Below are positions 44,300 through 55,880 of a stretch of DNA of 64,000 nucleotides, piece after piece; positions within the stretch are counted from its first letter, which is position 1; each line of letters begins with the position of its first letter. Position numbers and translations under genes: made by a program. The notes below the pieces were generated by a model that was not told the DNA's origin, made no database searches, and worked only from the letters and a program-made list of their open reading frames with translations. The DNA comes from Mytilus trossulus (lineage: Eukaryota; Mollusca; Bivalvia; Mytilida; Mytilidae). The stretch is taken from assembly GCF_036588685.1 (NCBI RefSeq), contig NC_086386.1, positions 76,878,682-76,942,681 of the forward strand, read 5' to 3'.

Positions 44300-44430
44300 G
44301 TACCAGGTTTGAAATCAAATACGCCAGACGTGCGTTTTGTTCACGCAAGAACAACCAGTCACGCTTATGAAAAGAGTTCGAAAACTAAAACAAGTACAAA
44401 GTTGAAGAGCCCTGAAGACCAAAGTTCCAT
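44300..44430 (+). repeat. Mussel core repeat, short copy
   Basis: GGTACCAGGTTTGAAATCAA, ACGCCAGACGTGCGTTTTGTT, CAGTCACGCTTATG and AAGTTGAAGAGCCCTGAAG blocks. It differs from other copies in the middle of the core. Confidence 0.7.
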
Positions 44431-46449
44431 AATGACTAAATATTTTATAATTAACTAGTGTCAAATCATATTTCAACATTAACATTACAAAAAAAGCCAT
44501 TTACACAGAAAGTAGGGAAAAAAACCGGGTAGAACAAAACTAGGACCTGGTATTCAATATACTGGAGGTAAAAATCAGGCCCCTTTTAGTGTTAAAACAA
44601 TACAGATCTAGCCCTTTTGGAAGAAAACTTTTATTGTAAGATGCTTCAAAACACTTTAAGCAGGTGGAAATTACCTAATTGGATGAAATGACATGGATAA
44701 TAACACCAAACGATTGACAATCAACGATGGATTGGTAATCATCCCTTCCTCAAGAAATACATGACACCGTGATAGCAATTCCAATTATAAGAAAACAAAT
44801 ACTATCTTGATACAAGGGCTGAAAACCGGCGAATGAGTAAATTTAAAATATGGCCCATTGTTATTTGTGATATTTCAATGACCAACCCAAAGGGAAATAA
44901 CTCTTACACAGAAGTGGGTAAACATACAAAAACAGTCCCAGATAATTTAATCACACAAGATAATTTTACATTGAATCAAGAACCTGATTTATCCTTTTCC
45001 GACTCTTTGATAGAACAATAAGACAAGACACTACCTGAACATGGCAATCTGAGAAGAAAGTCGTTCATAAAAAAATAGGGGTTATCATAGATCATAGATA
45101 GAAAAAGATCGCAAAAGAGTGTCTTACAACTGGGACAAAGGTTATAACAATAGTAACATGCAAGAAAGACAAAATTCAAATGTGCATAGCAAAGAAAAAA
45201 GATTTTTTTTACAATGTAGATGACAATTTAAACTATAAAACATAATCAAGAAGGCTCATATCATGGACAAGGTTGAAGGTACAATCCTTATAATGGCCAA
45301 AGTCAAATGTTAGGTCCATACTATGGTCAAAATCATATGTTAGGTTATGAAAATCACAGAGGCAATGAACATGTTGTAGATAGTAGCAAAAATAGTACAA
45401 TGAATGAAAATAAAATTACACCATTGTTACAAATGTTGATGAATGAGATGTACAGGTGATCTATTTAGGTCAGAATACAAATGTGGTTTAACATAAAGTA
45501 GAAATTAGTGTTATGCGTGCTTAATACATGTACAGTACACTGTAGTATAATGTTGATTCTTTATATATAATTTGTTGTTCACTTGTAAGGAAAAAGAGAG
45601 AGATAAATTGATTGGAAATAATTGTTTAGTCTATTTCAATTTTTTTTCTAATTATTTAGAATATTTAATGCCTCATTTTGTAAAGAGAAGGCTTAGAAAG
45701 AAAAACATTAATTTTAAATGTACTATAATTATATCGAAAAAAAATTGAAAAAGAGAAAACATATTGATAACATGTTTTTTTTTTTGTATCAGAGCTATAG
45801 TATGACAAATGTTTAGGTTTTACTTGGAGATGTCTGTCTTATCACATCTGAGAAAAAAACAAGTTATGCCCTTATAGTTTCTCCAATAGAAATAATTTCG
45901 ATCAGTTGATAACACTACTCATGAATGTTTAATATAATCATGATAATGATATCCACATTGTTATGGCAACACATGCAATCTTACAAATATTTTGAAAATT
46001 CAAAAAAATCATTAGTTGACGCATTAATAAGGGAAAATTTTAAAAGGGAGGTAATATATTTAGAGTAAAAAACATGTCAAGAGAACCAAAGTGGGGTCGA
46101 GGAGTATACATATGATATGTTGAAGGAGATTGCAACGGCTGCTTCTAAAGCTTTGACTAAACCTGTTTAACTCATGAAGAAAAAAAACCAAACAAGCATG
46201 GTCAATTGAACTTATATTAGAGACTAAAAGAAAATCAAATGCATAAGAATATATAATAAAACATAGACCAGACCAAACTTTCTTTAAACAAAAATAATTC
46301 CTACTCTTTAAACAACTAAATAAAGCTGTTCAAAGGAACAAGTGGGATTATAAACAAAAGATATATGAATTATTATCGAAGAAAATAGTTAAGGACCCAA
46401 ACGAATATTGAAAAATATAAAAATCATTGAAATTAAGATAACGAAGACG

Positions 46450-46705
46450 AAATACCTGAAATTTATTAATGCCACTGCTTGTGGACGTTTCGTGTTAGAG
46501 GGTATGACCAGCTTTTCGAAACACTAATGATCTTATCCCAGAAATAGACTACCTTAGCCGTAATGGTACATTTCTTTTTGGAACTTATGTCTTAAATGCT
46601 CTTCAACATTGAACTTGTTTGGCTTGATAACTAGTTTGATCTGAGCGTCACTGATGAGTCTTATGTAGACGAAACGCGCGTCTGGAAATTAAAATCCTGG
46701 TACCT
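46450..46705 (-). repeat. Mussel core repeat inserted in the LINE (reverse orientation)
   Basis: Reverse-strand blocks in family order: GGTACCAGGATTTTAATTTC, GACGCGCGTTTCGTCTACAT, AAGACTCATCAGTGACGCTC, then the AAGTTC-type block and a 'GCCAC/CATTAATA' end. It interrupts the coding remnants of the LINE, so it is the younger insertion. Confidence 0.75.
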
Positions 46706-47559
46706 TATAATTAAACTATAACTATAAAATATAATTAGCCATCTCCAAAGTCTGGGAAATCCTCAAAAAGAAGATATTGAGTTCCAAAAAATATTGAAAC
46801 TATTTTGAGCAACCTGGAACAAAAACTGGAATTCATAAAGAAACTATAAATCTATTACCTTTTCAGAAATTAAATAAGTAATTTCCCAATTAATAACTGG
46901 AAAATCAACAGGACGAGACAGAATTTTAAATGAAATTATTAAATACATATATCCAGTGATGGGAATTTTTTTTTTTTTAACTTTTTTAATTTTACTTTCA
47001 AATCAGGTAAATATCCAAATACATGGACATATATTTTGTGACAGCTCTTCATAAATCAGGAGACCTGAATAATCTTAATAGTTGAGGAGGTATTTCTTTA
47101 ATAAATTTTCTTTAAAATTTTTTAAATGCAATTTTAAATAACAGATTGAATAAAACTTAGACGGGCATCTCAGTGAAAGTCAGTTTTGTTTTTGAGAAAA
47201 CAATCGGACTTTTGACAGCATTTTATTGTTAAATCTTTAATTAATAATACAAGCAAAAAAATAAAAAAAATTATGTATTTGCTGTGTTGATCTCCGCAAA
47301 GCTTTTGATTATGTGTGGAGGAAAATTCCTTTTTATAAACTAGTGAAACAGGTGCTGAAAATCAATTTTTCATTGTTATAAAAGAGCAATATAATAAAAC
47401 AGAACTTTAAATTAAATATAAAAGTTAATTTTCTTAATAATTTATTTAAGAGGGATAAAACAAGGGGTATCATTGAGTCCGACAATGTTTAACTTTTTTA
47501 TTAATGATTTAATTAAGAGTTAGATAAAAGAAATTCAGATCCAGTAACATTAAAATTGA

Positions 47560-47700
47560 GAATGGAAATGGGGAACGTGTCGAAGAGACAATAACCCGAC
47601 CATAGAAAAATCAACAGCAGAAGGTCGCAACAGGTCTTCGATGTACCGAGAAATTCTAGCACCCGGAGGCGTCCTTCAGCTGGCCTCTAAACAAACTCTT
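47560..47700 (+). repeat. Dispersed repeat inserted in the LINE RT region
   Basis: GGGGAACGTGTCGAAGAGAC, AATAACCCGACCATAGAAAA, ACAGCAGAAGGTCGCAACAG and CCCGGAGGCGTCCTTCAGCT form a GC-richer block that I recognise from mussel sequences. LINE-like coding sequence is seen on both sides of it. Confidence 0.65.
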
Positions 47701-48272
47701 CTATTAATATTTGAAACTTAAGAGGGATTACAAAATAGTTTAAACAAATTAAGTGCTTTTTGTGATAATTGGCAAGTGTAAAGTAAATGTAAATAAAACT
47801 AAAACTATGATTTTCAAGCAAAAGTGTTCAAAAACAGCTAACTCATTTGCAACATACACAGATACTATAATATCAGACAAAATTGCAAATGAGTATTAAT
47901 TTTTAAGAATGTTGATAAAAAAATGGAAATCTTTACTGTATTTGTTCAGCAAACAAACGCGTGACCTGAAATATCTTAATAAGCATAAGGACAGTTTGTG
48001 CTTTAATATAGAAATTATCAAAAGTAAGTTCCTTTGGTTAAATTTCGGTAGTATATTTAAAGATTTCTCGATTATTTAAAAAACAAATATCATCTAGGTT
48101 TGTTGAATTTATTAAATAAATCGAATTTAGACTGAGTTTGGCCATAAACTGTGATTCATCACATTACATGAACCTTTACCATTTTGCATAACAATCGATT
48201 GCATTACTTTATCCTTACCTCAAGATAATGTTTATAGATTTAATAGAGATAAACAATGTTATAAAAATTTAC

Positions 48273-48341
48273 CTTCCAGTAGTCATCACCTGATTCTGCT
48301 CGCTTTGGCTCTTTTGTAGAGTAGTACTGTACTTTATTTCC
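48273..48341 (-). CDS. Probable exon 2 of the TRIM-like gene
   Basis: 69 bp between TTGTTTTCTCTAG and a GTAAAT donor. In the phase left by the TRIM exon (AA|G) it reads EIKYSTTLQKSQSEQNQVMT, then TG, with no stop and leaves phase 2, matching the next exon at 42750. A different frame (GNKVQYYSTKEPKRAESGDD) is also open, so the exon may belong to another transcript. Its strong splice sites make it likely a real exon; its assignment is inference. Confidence 0.5.
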
Positions 48342-48779
48342 CTAGAGAAAACAAGATAGTGTAAATGTGATATGATTGTCAACGAGACAACTCTTCACAA
48401 GAAATCAAATGACGCAGACATTAACAGCTATAAGTCACCGTATGGCAATTATATCGTATATCGTATATCGTATATCGTAAGTAACACTTCTTCTCAACAG
48501 TATAATAAAAGTTCTAAATAAAACCAGTGAAATCCTTTATAGTTCATCTGCATCTTTAAAGAAATAATAATCCAAACGTTCTGACGATTTTCGCCCTTGT
48601 CTGATTTTCTCTATTTAAAACGATTTTCAAAATATTAGGCAAGACTTACATTTTACCCCTATGTTATATGTTTTTGTTATGACGTCATTCTTAGTTTTGA
48701 TATAAGAGGGTTCTTTGGAAACAAAAAAACCAACAACTAGTCACCTCAATGATGATTGCTGCGAAATCTGTGATATGGC

Positions 48780-48905
48780 TCAAACATTTCATAGAAAAAG
48801 ATTTTTGTAAAAGTAAACAGACAACGACGGAAGACGACAACGGACGATGGACGCCTAGTGATGAAAAAAACTCACTTGGCCGTGTAGGTCAGGTGAGCTA
48901 AAATG
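48780..48905 (-). repeat. 'GCTCACCTGGCCC' bivalve repeat, 5' end only
   Basis: The reverse strand reads TTTTAGCTCACCTGACCTAC, then the GTGAG, TTTTTTTCATCACTAGGCG and CGTTGTCGTC blocks that open the family. Only about 125 bp remain. Confidence 0.65.
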
Positions 48906-49180
48906 AAAATCAGATATCTTCTTTTAACAATTTTACTAAAACGCATGCTTCTTTTCTGAAATAATAAGAATTTCCAAAAAAAGTGTATCAGTGTAATTCT
49001 TCGTCACTTGATATGATATATGTAATAGTTTTTCTTCTATAGCCTAATTATCAATCAGATATAGAATAATGCATGCAATAAGAAGATCAAATTTTATATC
49101 ATTGAAAATGGTATCGACTAAGATACACTCGACTATAATTAAACAAGTACTATGTATACAGTCTAGATTCAATAACTTAC

Positions 49181-49947
49181 TTGACTGATATCTCTCCAAA
49201 ATACTTAAGTATTTTTTTCTCTGGTCTATCCTTTTTGGCATATTTAACTGTTGGCATTATTGGTGGCTCTTTTTGTTTTGTATCATCTATATCGGACTTA
49301 ATTTGTTTTAATGATTTCAGCAGTTCAGCAATATCAGTTATTTTCTGACTTTCGGCTAAGTCGTTCTGACATTTTTCTAACTTTTCAATATCATTTTGTA
49401 ACTCATTCCTAATAGGTTCTAATGCTTGAATGTTTTCAGCTTCCACTTTTTCCAATGATTCTTTCAGAGCTAATATTTGTTGGTCTACCTCTTGTTTTAT
49501 CTCATTTCCATCTTCTGTAATGGCACGGAGAGCTTCTATAATGTCGCTATGGTATTTGTCTGTGCTTTGTTTAATTTTGTTTAAATTTGTTTTAGCTGAT
49601 GTAATCTTTGATTCAGTTACCTGTTTAACTTCAGCCTGTAATCCTTGAATCGATTCGTTGATTTCTGACGTATCATGCTTTTTGTGTTTGTTGACGATAC
49701 ACATTTTACATATTGGTATTTCACAATCAATGCAGTAAAATATGAAGTTTTCCTCGTGTTCTCTGCATGACAGATTATCATCCGGGTTGATACTTTCCCC
49801 ACTAAAAAAGGTATGATTTCTACTTATCTTTGACCTTAAATGTAAAGTTTTACAATAATCACACAGCCACTGGTTGCATTGTTTACAACAGCTTTTTCCC
49901 GGTCCACTCATGCAGATGTCGCAGGACTTGAAAGCAAATTGAGCCAT
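49181..49947 (-). CDS. TRIM-like protein (two B-boxes plus coiled coil), exon 1
   Basis: Starts MAQFAFKSCDICMSGPGKSC and runs 255 codons plus two bases to a consensus GTAAGT donor. Residues about 9-46 form a B-box1-like Cys/His cluster (CDIC ... CKQC ... CDYC ... H). Residues about 61-93 form a B-box2 (CREHEENFIFYCIDCEIPIC, then KMCIVNKHKKHD). About 95-230 is a Lys/Glu/Gln-rich coiled coil (SDIIEALRAI, LEKVEAENIQAL, NDIEKLEKCQND). There is no RING finger, as in many molluscan TRIM-like (TRIM45/56/71-related) proteins, so ubiquitin-ligase activity should not be assumed. Such proteins are greatly expanded in bivalves and several take part in innate immunity or development. The apparent stop after EISVK is the intron start, because the frame reads into GTAAGT. 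Confidence 0.9.
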
Positions 49948-50942
49948 ACCTAAAAGATTTCAGTAACCTTGAAACACATACAAATGTAGCTCTAATAAAT
50001 GAACAAACTGAACAGTAAAGTGTCTAGGTAAGAAATTCGAAACCTCTAAGCCCTAAAACATCAACTTCAATTTGTATACACTTCATATCATTGTATGCGT
50101 AAAGTCCTTAATAAAACGTAAATCATCATAAAATACTAGTATGTGAAACACAATAACCATTATCACGTATTCAGTTGTATTCAATACATTTATTTAGAAA
50201 AGAGATTTTAAATGTCACACCTGTTTTTCAAAATTCAACTTTTTCATTTATTTGCAGATAATGTAGCAGATTATACATTCTGTTCAGGTTACGTTTAATA
50301 ATACCTTTATAATATGATAGTGGTTGAAATGATATCGTTGAATGCTTTTAAATTGAAATACGTGTATAGTTAACGTTGATACACATTTACATCAAGTAAT
50401 ACATATGAAATATGTGTATGTCGTCGAGTTATATGTTTTTTTTTCTAATTTGGAAGCTTTGGGGCTGCAGGTTTGATTGAAAGCATTTTTTTACTCTACG
50501 ACTTATACCTGTCAAGCAAGTTATAAAAATCGGGATAAAACTATAACCCGATCATATTTTATCATATGGCAACCTTACTGTTGATCACAATAATATAGAA
50601 CCATCCAAATGAAAAAACAGAGATGAAAAAAAAACACACATTATAAAACTCTTACGGAAGTTAATGTATTATCTCATATACTATTGATAAACTAATGTTG
50701 CACCTTAACCTTTACGTTTTACTTACCTAGGTAAAACGTTGTTTTCCTGAGTGAATTCGATATTTTACTTTTTGTTTTTTTGTGTGTGTTATATCATCTA
50801 AATAAACGTGTCATACTACATTAAATTTTTAACGTTAAATTTGAGAAGCTAACTTAGGTCAAGCTATGGAACGCCACATCAATCTTTTGATAACAAAAAC
50901 CATATCATCAAGGATAGTGATATATCATAATGTAACTGTTCT
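49948..50942. other. 5' flank of the TRIM-like gene; no further gene recognised
   Basis: The first bases upstream of 49947 (minus strand) must contain its 5' UTR or an intron: a CTTTTAG precedes the ATG by a few bases, so an upstream non-coding exon is possible. The rest is A+T-rich spacer. Confidence 0.4.
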
Positions 50943-51350
50943 ATACCATAAAGACATATTGCTCTAATACTCTCTCAATTTGCTATATCACTAAGGTCAA
51001 TTTATATACTATAAAGACACTTTAATACAACATGGAGATACTTTTCCATACTATTCTGTCATTTCACTCTGTTATGCAGATAATATTTCATACTATGAAG
51101 ACATCTTGATATAACATGGAGCTACATTTTCATACTAATCTGTCAACTAAACTATTATGTAATATTGCTATAACATAAAGATATATTTTATACTATAAAG
51201 ACATCTTAATATAACACTAAGCAACTTTTTCATACTATTTTGTCACCTCAGTATATTATAACGATACATTTGTATACTAAACAATCATCTCGATATAACA
51301 TGCAGCAATCTTGTCATACTATTATGTCATATAGCTATCTTATAAAGACC
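50943..51350 (+). repeat. Degenerate minisatellite, period ~85 bp
   Basis: Five diverged units each start TACTATAAAGACAT(C) (near 50943, 51006, 51091, 51191, 51275) followed by TTAATATAACATGGAGCTAC, TTTTCATACTATTCTGTCA and a variable tail. Unit lengths vary from about 63 to 100. Confidence 0.7.
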
Positions 51351-52003
51351 GGATACCAAACCATGTTCGTATAAGCATCTAGCAAAAACTGTACATTTTT
51401 CATAAAGAACAAAACCAATTTTATGTTGAAAGCTGTTGTTGATAATATTTTAAATGCGCTATGCAAAATGTAAATTTCTCAATGTTTTTTGAATGATAAA
51501 AACATTTTAAATGTTTTAATTTTGAACTTTTGTATAATTGAAACGTTACTATTCTAAATGTTCTGATTGCTTCAAACACGCGAACCACAACACTGACACT
51601 ACTCGGTTACAGACATTCATTTTTGTTTTTATTTTTGAGATTCAACGCATATATTTTGATTCTGTTTCTAGTCAAACCGTAAAACAAATTTATACAGAAA
51701 AGACACAGAAGAAGAGTATGAAAATAAAATAATGGCACTTTAATTTGTTTGTTTGTTGAATGTTAGACAAGGACGATCAGTGAAATAGTTAGATTTCTTG
51801 TTATTTTTGTCTCTCAATTTCTGCCCTTTTTGTCGTAGTGTCCACATCTTCTGTTATGTTTGTCATTGTTATATCTAAATCAAGAACAAGTGACTCTAAA
51901 TTCACAAGTGACTGCTCTTGTAGATATACTTGATTCAAATTGAGTTAACTGTATCTTTAATTGTCACTTCATCCTCAATATATGAGTTAAATACTTAATT
52001 GAC

Positions 52004-52500
52004 GGACTCGAATTTCCTATCATGATTTCCTTGATAGAGGATTGCCACTCACAAGGAAGCTATTTAACTAAGGGTTCCAAATGGTACAGTTGAAATCTTC
52101 CTTTCACAATTTTACGGACGCCATCTAGAGTTGAATGACCGTTATGGAATAACCATTACACTGATAATATTGAATACGTTCCTTATGTCGTATCTGCAAT
52201 ACCCTTCCCTTTTTACAAATGTTACCTACAGATTTAGATTATTTACTGGATTTGCAATAATATAAACAACACGATGGGTGCCAAGTGTGGAGCAGGATCT
52301 GCTTACCCTTTAGGAGCACCGGAGATTAACCCCAATTTTTAGTGGAGTTCATGCTTCTTAGTTGTTAGTTTTCCTTGTTGTGTCTTCTGTACTATTATTT
52401 GTCTGTTTGTCCCTTTATTTTTTAGCCATGACATTGTCAGTTTGTTTTCTATTTAAGAGTTTGACTGTCCCTTTGCTATATCTCGTCCCTTTTTTACAGG
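52004..52500 (+). mobile_element. Retroelement 3' end (plus-strand copy of the 63235-64000 family)
   Basis: About 52018-52150 retains the C-terminal coding block with stops: YHDFLDRGLPLTRKLFN then LKSSF. It is followed by the family's 3' tail: GATGGGTGCCAAGTGTGGAG, CAGGATCTGCTTACCC, GTTGTGTCTTCTGTACTATT, ATTTGTCTGTTTGTCCC and GAGTTTGACTGTCCC. The tail is the reverse complement in order and sequence of about 63240-63470. Confidence 0.7.
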
Positions 52501-54235
52501 CAATATTAGTTTACCGCTGTTAAAAAGTCATTAATCGATTGAGAGAAAACAAACCCGGGTTTCAAACAAAAGCTGAGATAAACACATTCGCTATAAGAGG
52601 AAAGCATCAAAACAACAGAAACACAAAACTGCAACAAAAAACAAGCGACAATGCAACACACGAATCTTAACAGACCTCTAACCTCATCTACAACGTTGCA
52701 TGCAGATGTTTAACTCGTTCTCCTACTCGTCACAGATTGTATTTCTTGAGAATATGTTTTTTTCAAATTCTGCTTGAAAATAAAAATAAAACGGGTTGAG
52801 AAGCATTTAGTTTGAACCGTAGTGTTGTACGTAACTGTAACATAATTTATTAGAAAATGTGTAATTGTGGAAGCTAAAAATGTACGCTTCGATTATACAA
52901 TTGAGATCAATATTATGAAAATGTATGCAACGTTCATACAAATGAAGGTCTAAGCTTTAATCCACCCTTTTCGACATAAGAAAATGACTGTACCAAATCA
53001 GGAATATGACAGTTGATATCAATTCCTGTGAATTGATTAATCTTTTGATTTTTGCTATTTAATAAAAGACTTTTCGATTTGAATTATCCTTATTTCAAAT
53101 TTTTTTGTTATTTTAATTTTCGCAAAGGAACATTCATAAAAAGTTCTCCAGAAATAAGATAAGTAATGCCTGACATGAATTTTTAAAACAAAATGTCTGT
53201 TTTTATTTCGTTAACAGTAACAAACAAACATTTTTTTAAATAAAAACCTTCTCAAAAATGCATTTAGGCTCTATGCCAGCTCCATTTTATATGAAAATAT
53301 TAAAACAAACCATAACAGAAGAAAAATAAACGAAAAAAAAAGCACGTTTTAAGGAAAATGTACAAAGGAAACCATGAAACTATACATTGCCATATTGTCA
53401 ATTTAATGAGAGCCGTGAAAACCTTATTGAATAAACAATAGTCACATACTTGAATGTGTCCCTTAAGATGGTGCTTGAACCAATATTATATGATTTACAA
53501 CAATGAAAAACTTAAAACCGAAATTATTCGCATACTACCTAACACAGAAAACAATATGTGGAGTCATATTTCAGAAGGATATATGTTTTCATCGAGGTGT
53601 CATTTAAATCATTCTAAATCGATCAACGAAAATACAATAAAATTAACAAATATATAATAGGAACTATTTTGAAATTGAAAGAAACAAGTCATAGTGGGTC
53701 AATAGTTTTGTTTCAATTGAATATCAACTAATCCTAACTGTAACTTAGTAAAAACAACTACTCGGAACTCTACGTAAACGTATCCATGCACATAATAGAA
53801 AGAAAAAGGAAAAATGGCAGGTAATTACAATTTAGTACTCATTTTGTGCTCTTTAATGTTTATTTAAAACTGAATTCTGAGGTTTACAACGCGCATAAGG
53901 TTACAAAAGACTCCTTGGCATCACTGCATGCAGCTGCAAAGAAGGCTATATTTTAACTTGCAAAAAGGTGTAACTGATAAGGATCATGCACAGCCATGAC
54001 GTTCAAATTCGAAAAAAGTTATGTTACCGCGTGTGGAAATAAATGTCACAATAAGCCTACATGCACGAATGTAATATAAAAGCGATGACAATTAACTTTG
54101 GCATCAGTATTTAATTTTAACGTAGCCTTTAAATTAATACATTGTCATGTTACCATCATTGTTTTTTTTAGATAAAGTTTATTGTATTATTGAAACGGTG
54201 TAATGCGTATTTAAAAAAAATACCTATATGGTCAA
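52501..54235. other. Repeats and spacer, no gene recognised
   Basis: About 52900-53110 is a 'CAAATCAGGAATATGACAG' repeat copy. About 53765-53890 (CTACGTAAACGTATCCATG, AAAAATGGCAGGTAATTAC) resembles 61405-61520 (CCACGTAAACTTATCTATG, AAAATGGCAAATAATTAC), so an older element or duplication links the two. The frame 53454-53657 is not supported. Confidence 0.5.
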
Positions 54236-54385
54236 AATACTCATATGGTCCGGGCCGTTAATAACCATACGAGTATATACTCATATGGTCCGACCATACG
54301 CGTATGGTCGGACCATATAAGTATACGCATATGGTCATGACCATACGCGTATGGTCCAAATACTCATATGGTCCGGAACATATAC
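54236..54385. repeat. Palindrome-rich 'CATATGGTCC' repeat, copy 2
   Basis: Successive ACTCATATGGTCC and GACCATACGCGTATGGTC motifs in both orientations. 54283-54318 is a perfect 36-bp palindrome centred on ACGCGT, and a second 18-bp palindrome GACCATACGCGTATGGTC lies near 54339. The end motif GGTCCGGAACATATACAC matches copy 1 at 5885-5975. Confidence 0.75.
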
Positions 54386-55304
54386 ACGATGTTTTCTTTT
54401 ATAACATAGTGTTTAACTATTGTCATTCGAAATGCTGTTAAGTACATCGAACGCAGGGTTAATTAAAATGATAAGTCTTATTCTCGTCTTAACGCAAAAT
54501 TCATCACGAAGTCAAAATCTAACTACATTAATGTTAAGAGATATAATTCGTATTACCTCTTGTCTTGCAAAATGTTTCTTTACGATGAATCCTGTATTTC
54601 AAATGATACTTGAAAATGCAATAAAATAAGAATTGTTTTTATGAACCGTCATCATGGTCATACATGTATTGCAGCATGTATTAAATACATAGATTACATG
54701 TTAGTACTTATCTTGGAGGCCTTATTGTACGTTTTAGTTTCGCACTTGAGACCAATGTACAGTAATTTGTTAAACAAGTGAGATGTTTAGATGGCTATAA
54801 AACCATGTATTATCCACAATTTTCTACATAATTATGAAATGCATGTAACAAGTCAGGAATATGAAAGCTATTTGCCATTCGTTTAATGTGTTTGAGCTTT
54901 GATTTTCCAATCGATAAGAGACTCGCAATATAGTTTGAAATTTTTGTTATTTTACTTTAATGTGAAGGATATATCATAAATGCATTATCCCGTTACTGAT
55001 CAACTAGATTGTTCAAATCCAATTCACAGGGATTTGTTTGATTTCATGTAGTAAATTAGGACATCGTAATCAAATTCAAATAGTATATTAACTCCGACAA
55101 CAGGCTATACACATTCACTTTATCAAATGATCGTTTCACGTTTTCATATTTCAGACATGTATAATATATATAAATTATTCCCTCCAAATGGTGGAAACCT
55201 AGATCTTTGATTTGAAAACGTTGATAAAGTTATAGCAATAAATATTCGCATTCAATTAAAAAGTCTGTGGAGTCTTATTTTTGTAAAAGATTACTAAGAT
55301 TTAC
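54386..55304. other. Spacer with a dispersed repeat
   Basis: About 54770-54965 is a 'CAAGTCAGGAATATGAAAG' repeat copy. The frame 54420-54629 is Leu/Ser/Thr-rich but without a domain or splice context. I see no gene. Confidence 0.45.
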
Positions 55305-55880
55305 GAAAAATGGTGAAAAAAATTGACTATAAAGGACAATAACTCCTAAAGGGGTCAACTGACCATTTCGGTCATGTTGACTTAATTGTAAATCTTACTT
55401 TGCTGAACATTATTGTTGTTCACTGTTTATCTCTATCTATAATACTATTCAAGATAATAACCAAAAACAACAAAATTTCCTTAAAATTACCAATTCAGGG
55501 GCAGCAACCCAACAACGGGTTGTTCGATTCATCTGAAACTGTCAGGGCAGATAGATCATGACCTGATAAACAATTTAAATTCTGTCAAATTTGCTCTAAA
55601 TGCTTTGGTTTTTTGAGTTTTAAGCAAAAAACTGCATTTTACCCCTATGTTCTACTTTTAGCCATGGCGACCATCTTGATTGATTGACAGGGTCACCGGA
55701 CACAATTTTTAAACTAGATACCCCAATAATGATTGTGACCAAGTTTGATTTTATTTGGCCCAGTAGTTTCAGAGGAGAAGATTTTTTGTGAAAGTTAATG
55801 ACGACGGACGACGACGACAGACGCAGGACGCAAAGTGATGGGAAAAGCTCACTTGGCTCTTCGGGCCAGGTGAGATAAAA
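55305..55880 (-). repeat. 'GCTCACCTGGCCC' bivalve repeat, full unit, reverse orientation
   Basis: The reverse strand opens TTTTATCTCACCTGGCCCGA, then AGAGCCAAGTGAGCTTTTCC, and passes through the TCTCCTCTGAAACTACTGGG, AAAACTGCTTTT-type and CAGCAACCCAACAACGGG blocks in family order. It ends exactly where the hAT reading frame begins. The minus frame 55620-55895 is a shadow of the repeat. Confidence 0.8.

Larger units (their letters stand above)
44833..48060 (+). mobile_element. Degenerate near-full-length LINE (ORF1 tail plus ORF2) with nested insertions
   Basis: An ORF1-like part (about 44833-45459) is Asn/Gln/Tyr-rich (PYNGQSQMLGPYYGQNHML, ending LLQMLMNEMYR) with several stops. An ORF2-like part begins near 46300 (LNKAVQRNKWDYKQKIYELL, then VKDPNEYW, the linker after the endonuclease). 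Decayed RT boxes follow: GKSTGRDRILNE (about 46900), CVDLRKAFDYVWRKIPF (about 47280), GIKQGVSLSPTMFNFFINDL (about 47460) and LNKLSAFCDNWQ with KTKTMIF (about 47740-47815). Two other repeats interrupt it (46450-46705 and 47560-47700), the second near where the catalytic FADD box should be. The element lies antisense in the large intron of the TRIM-like gene. Confidence 0.8.
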
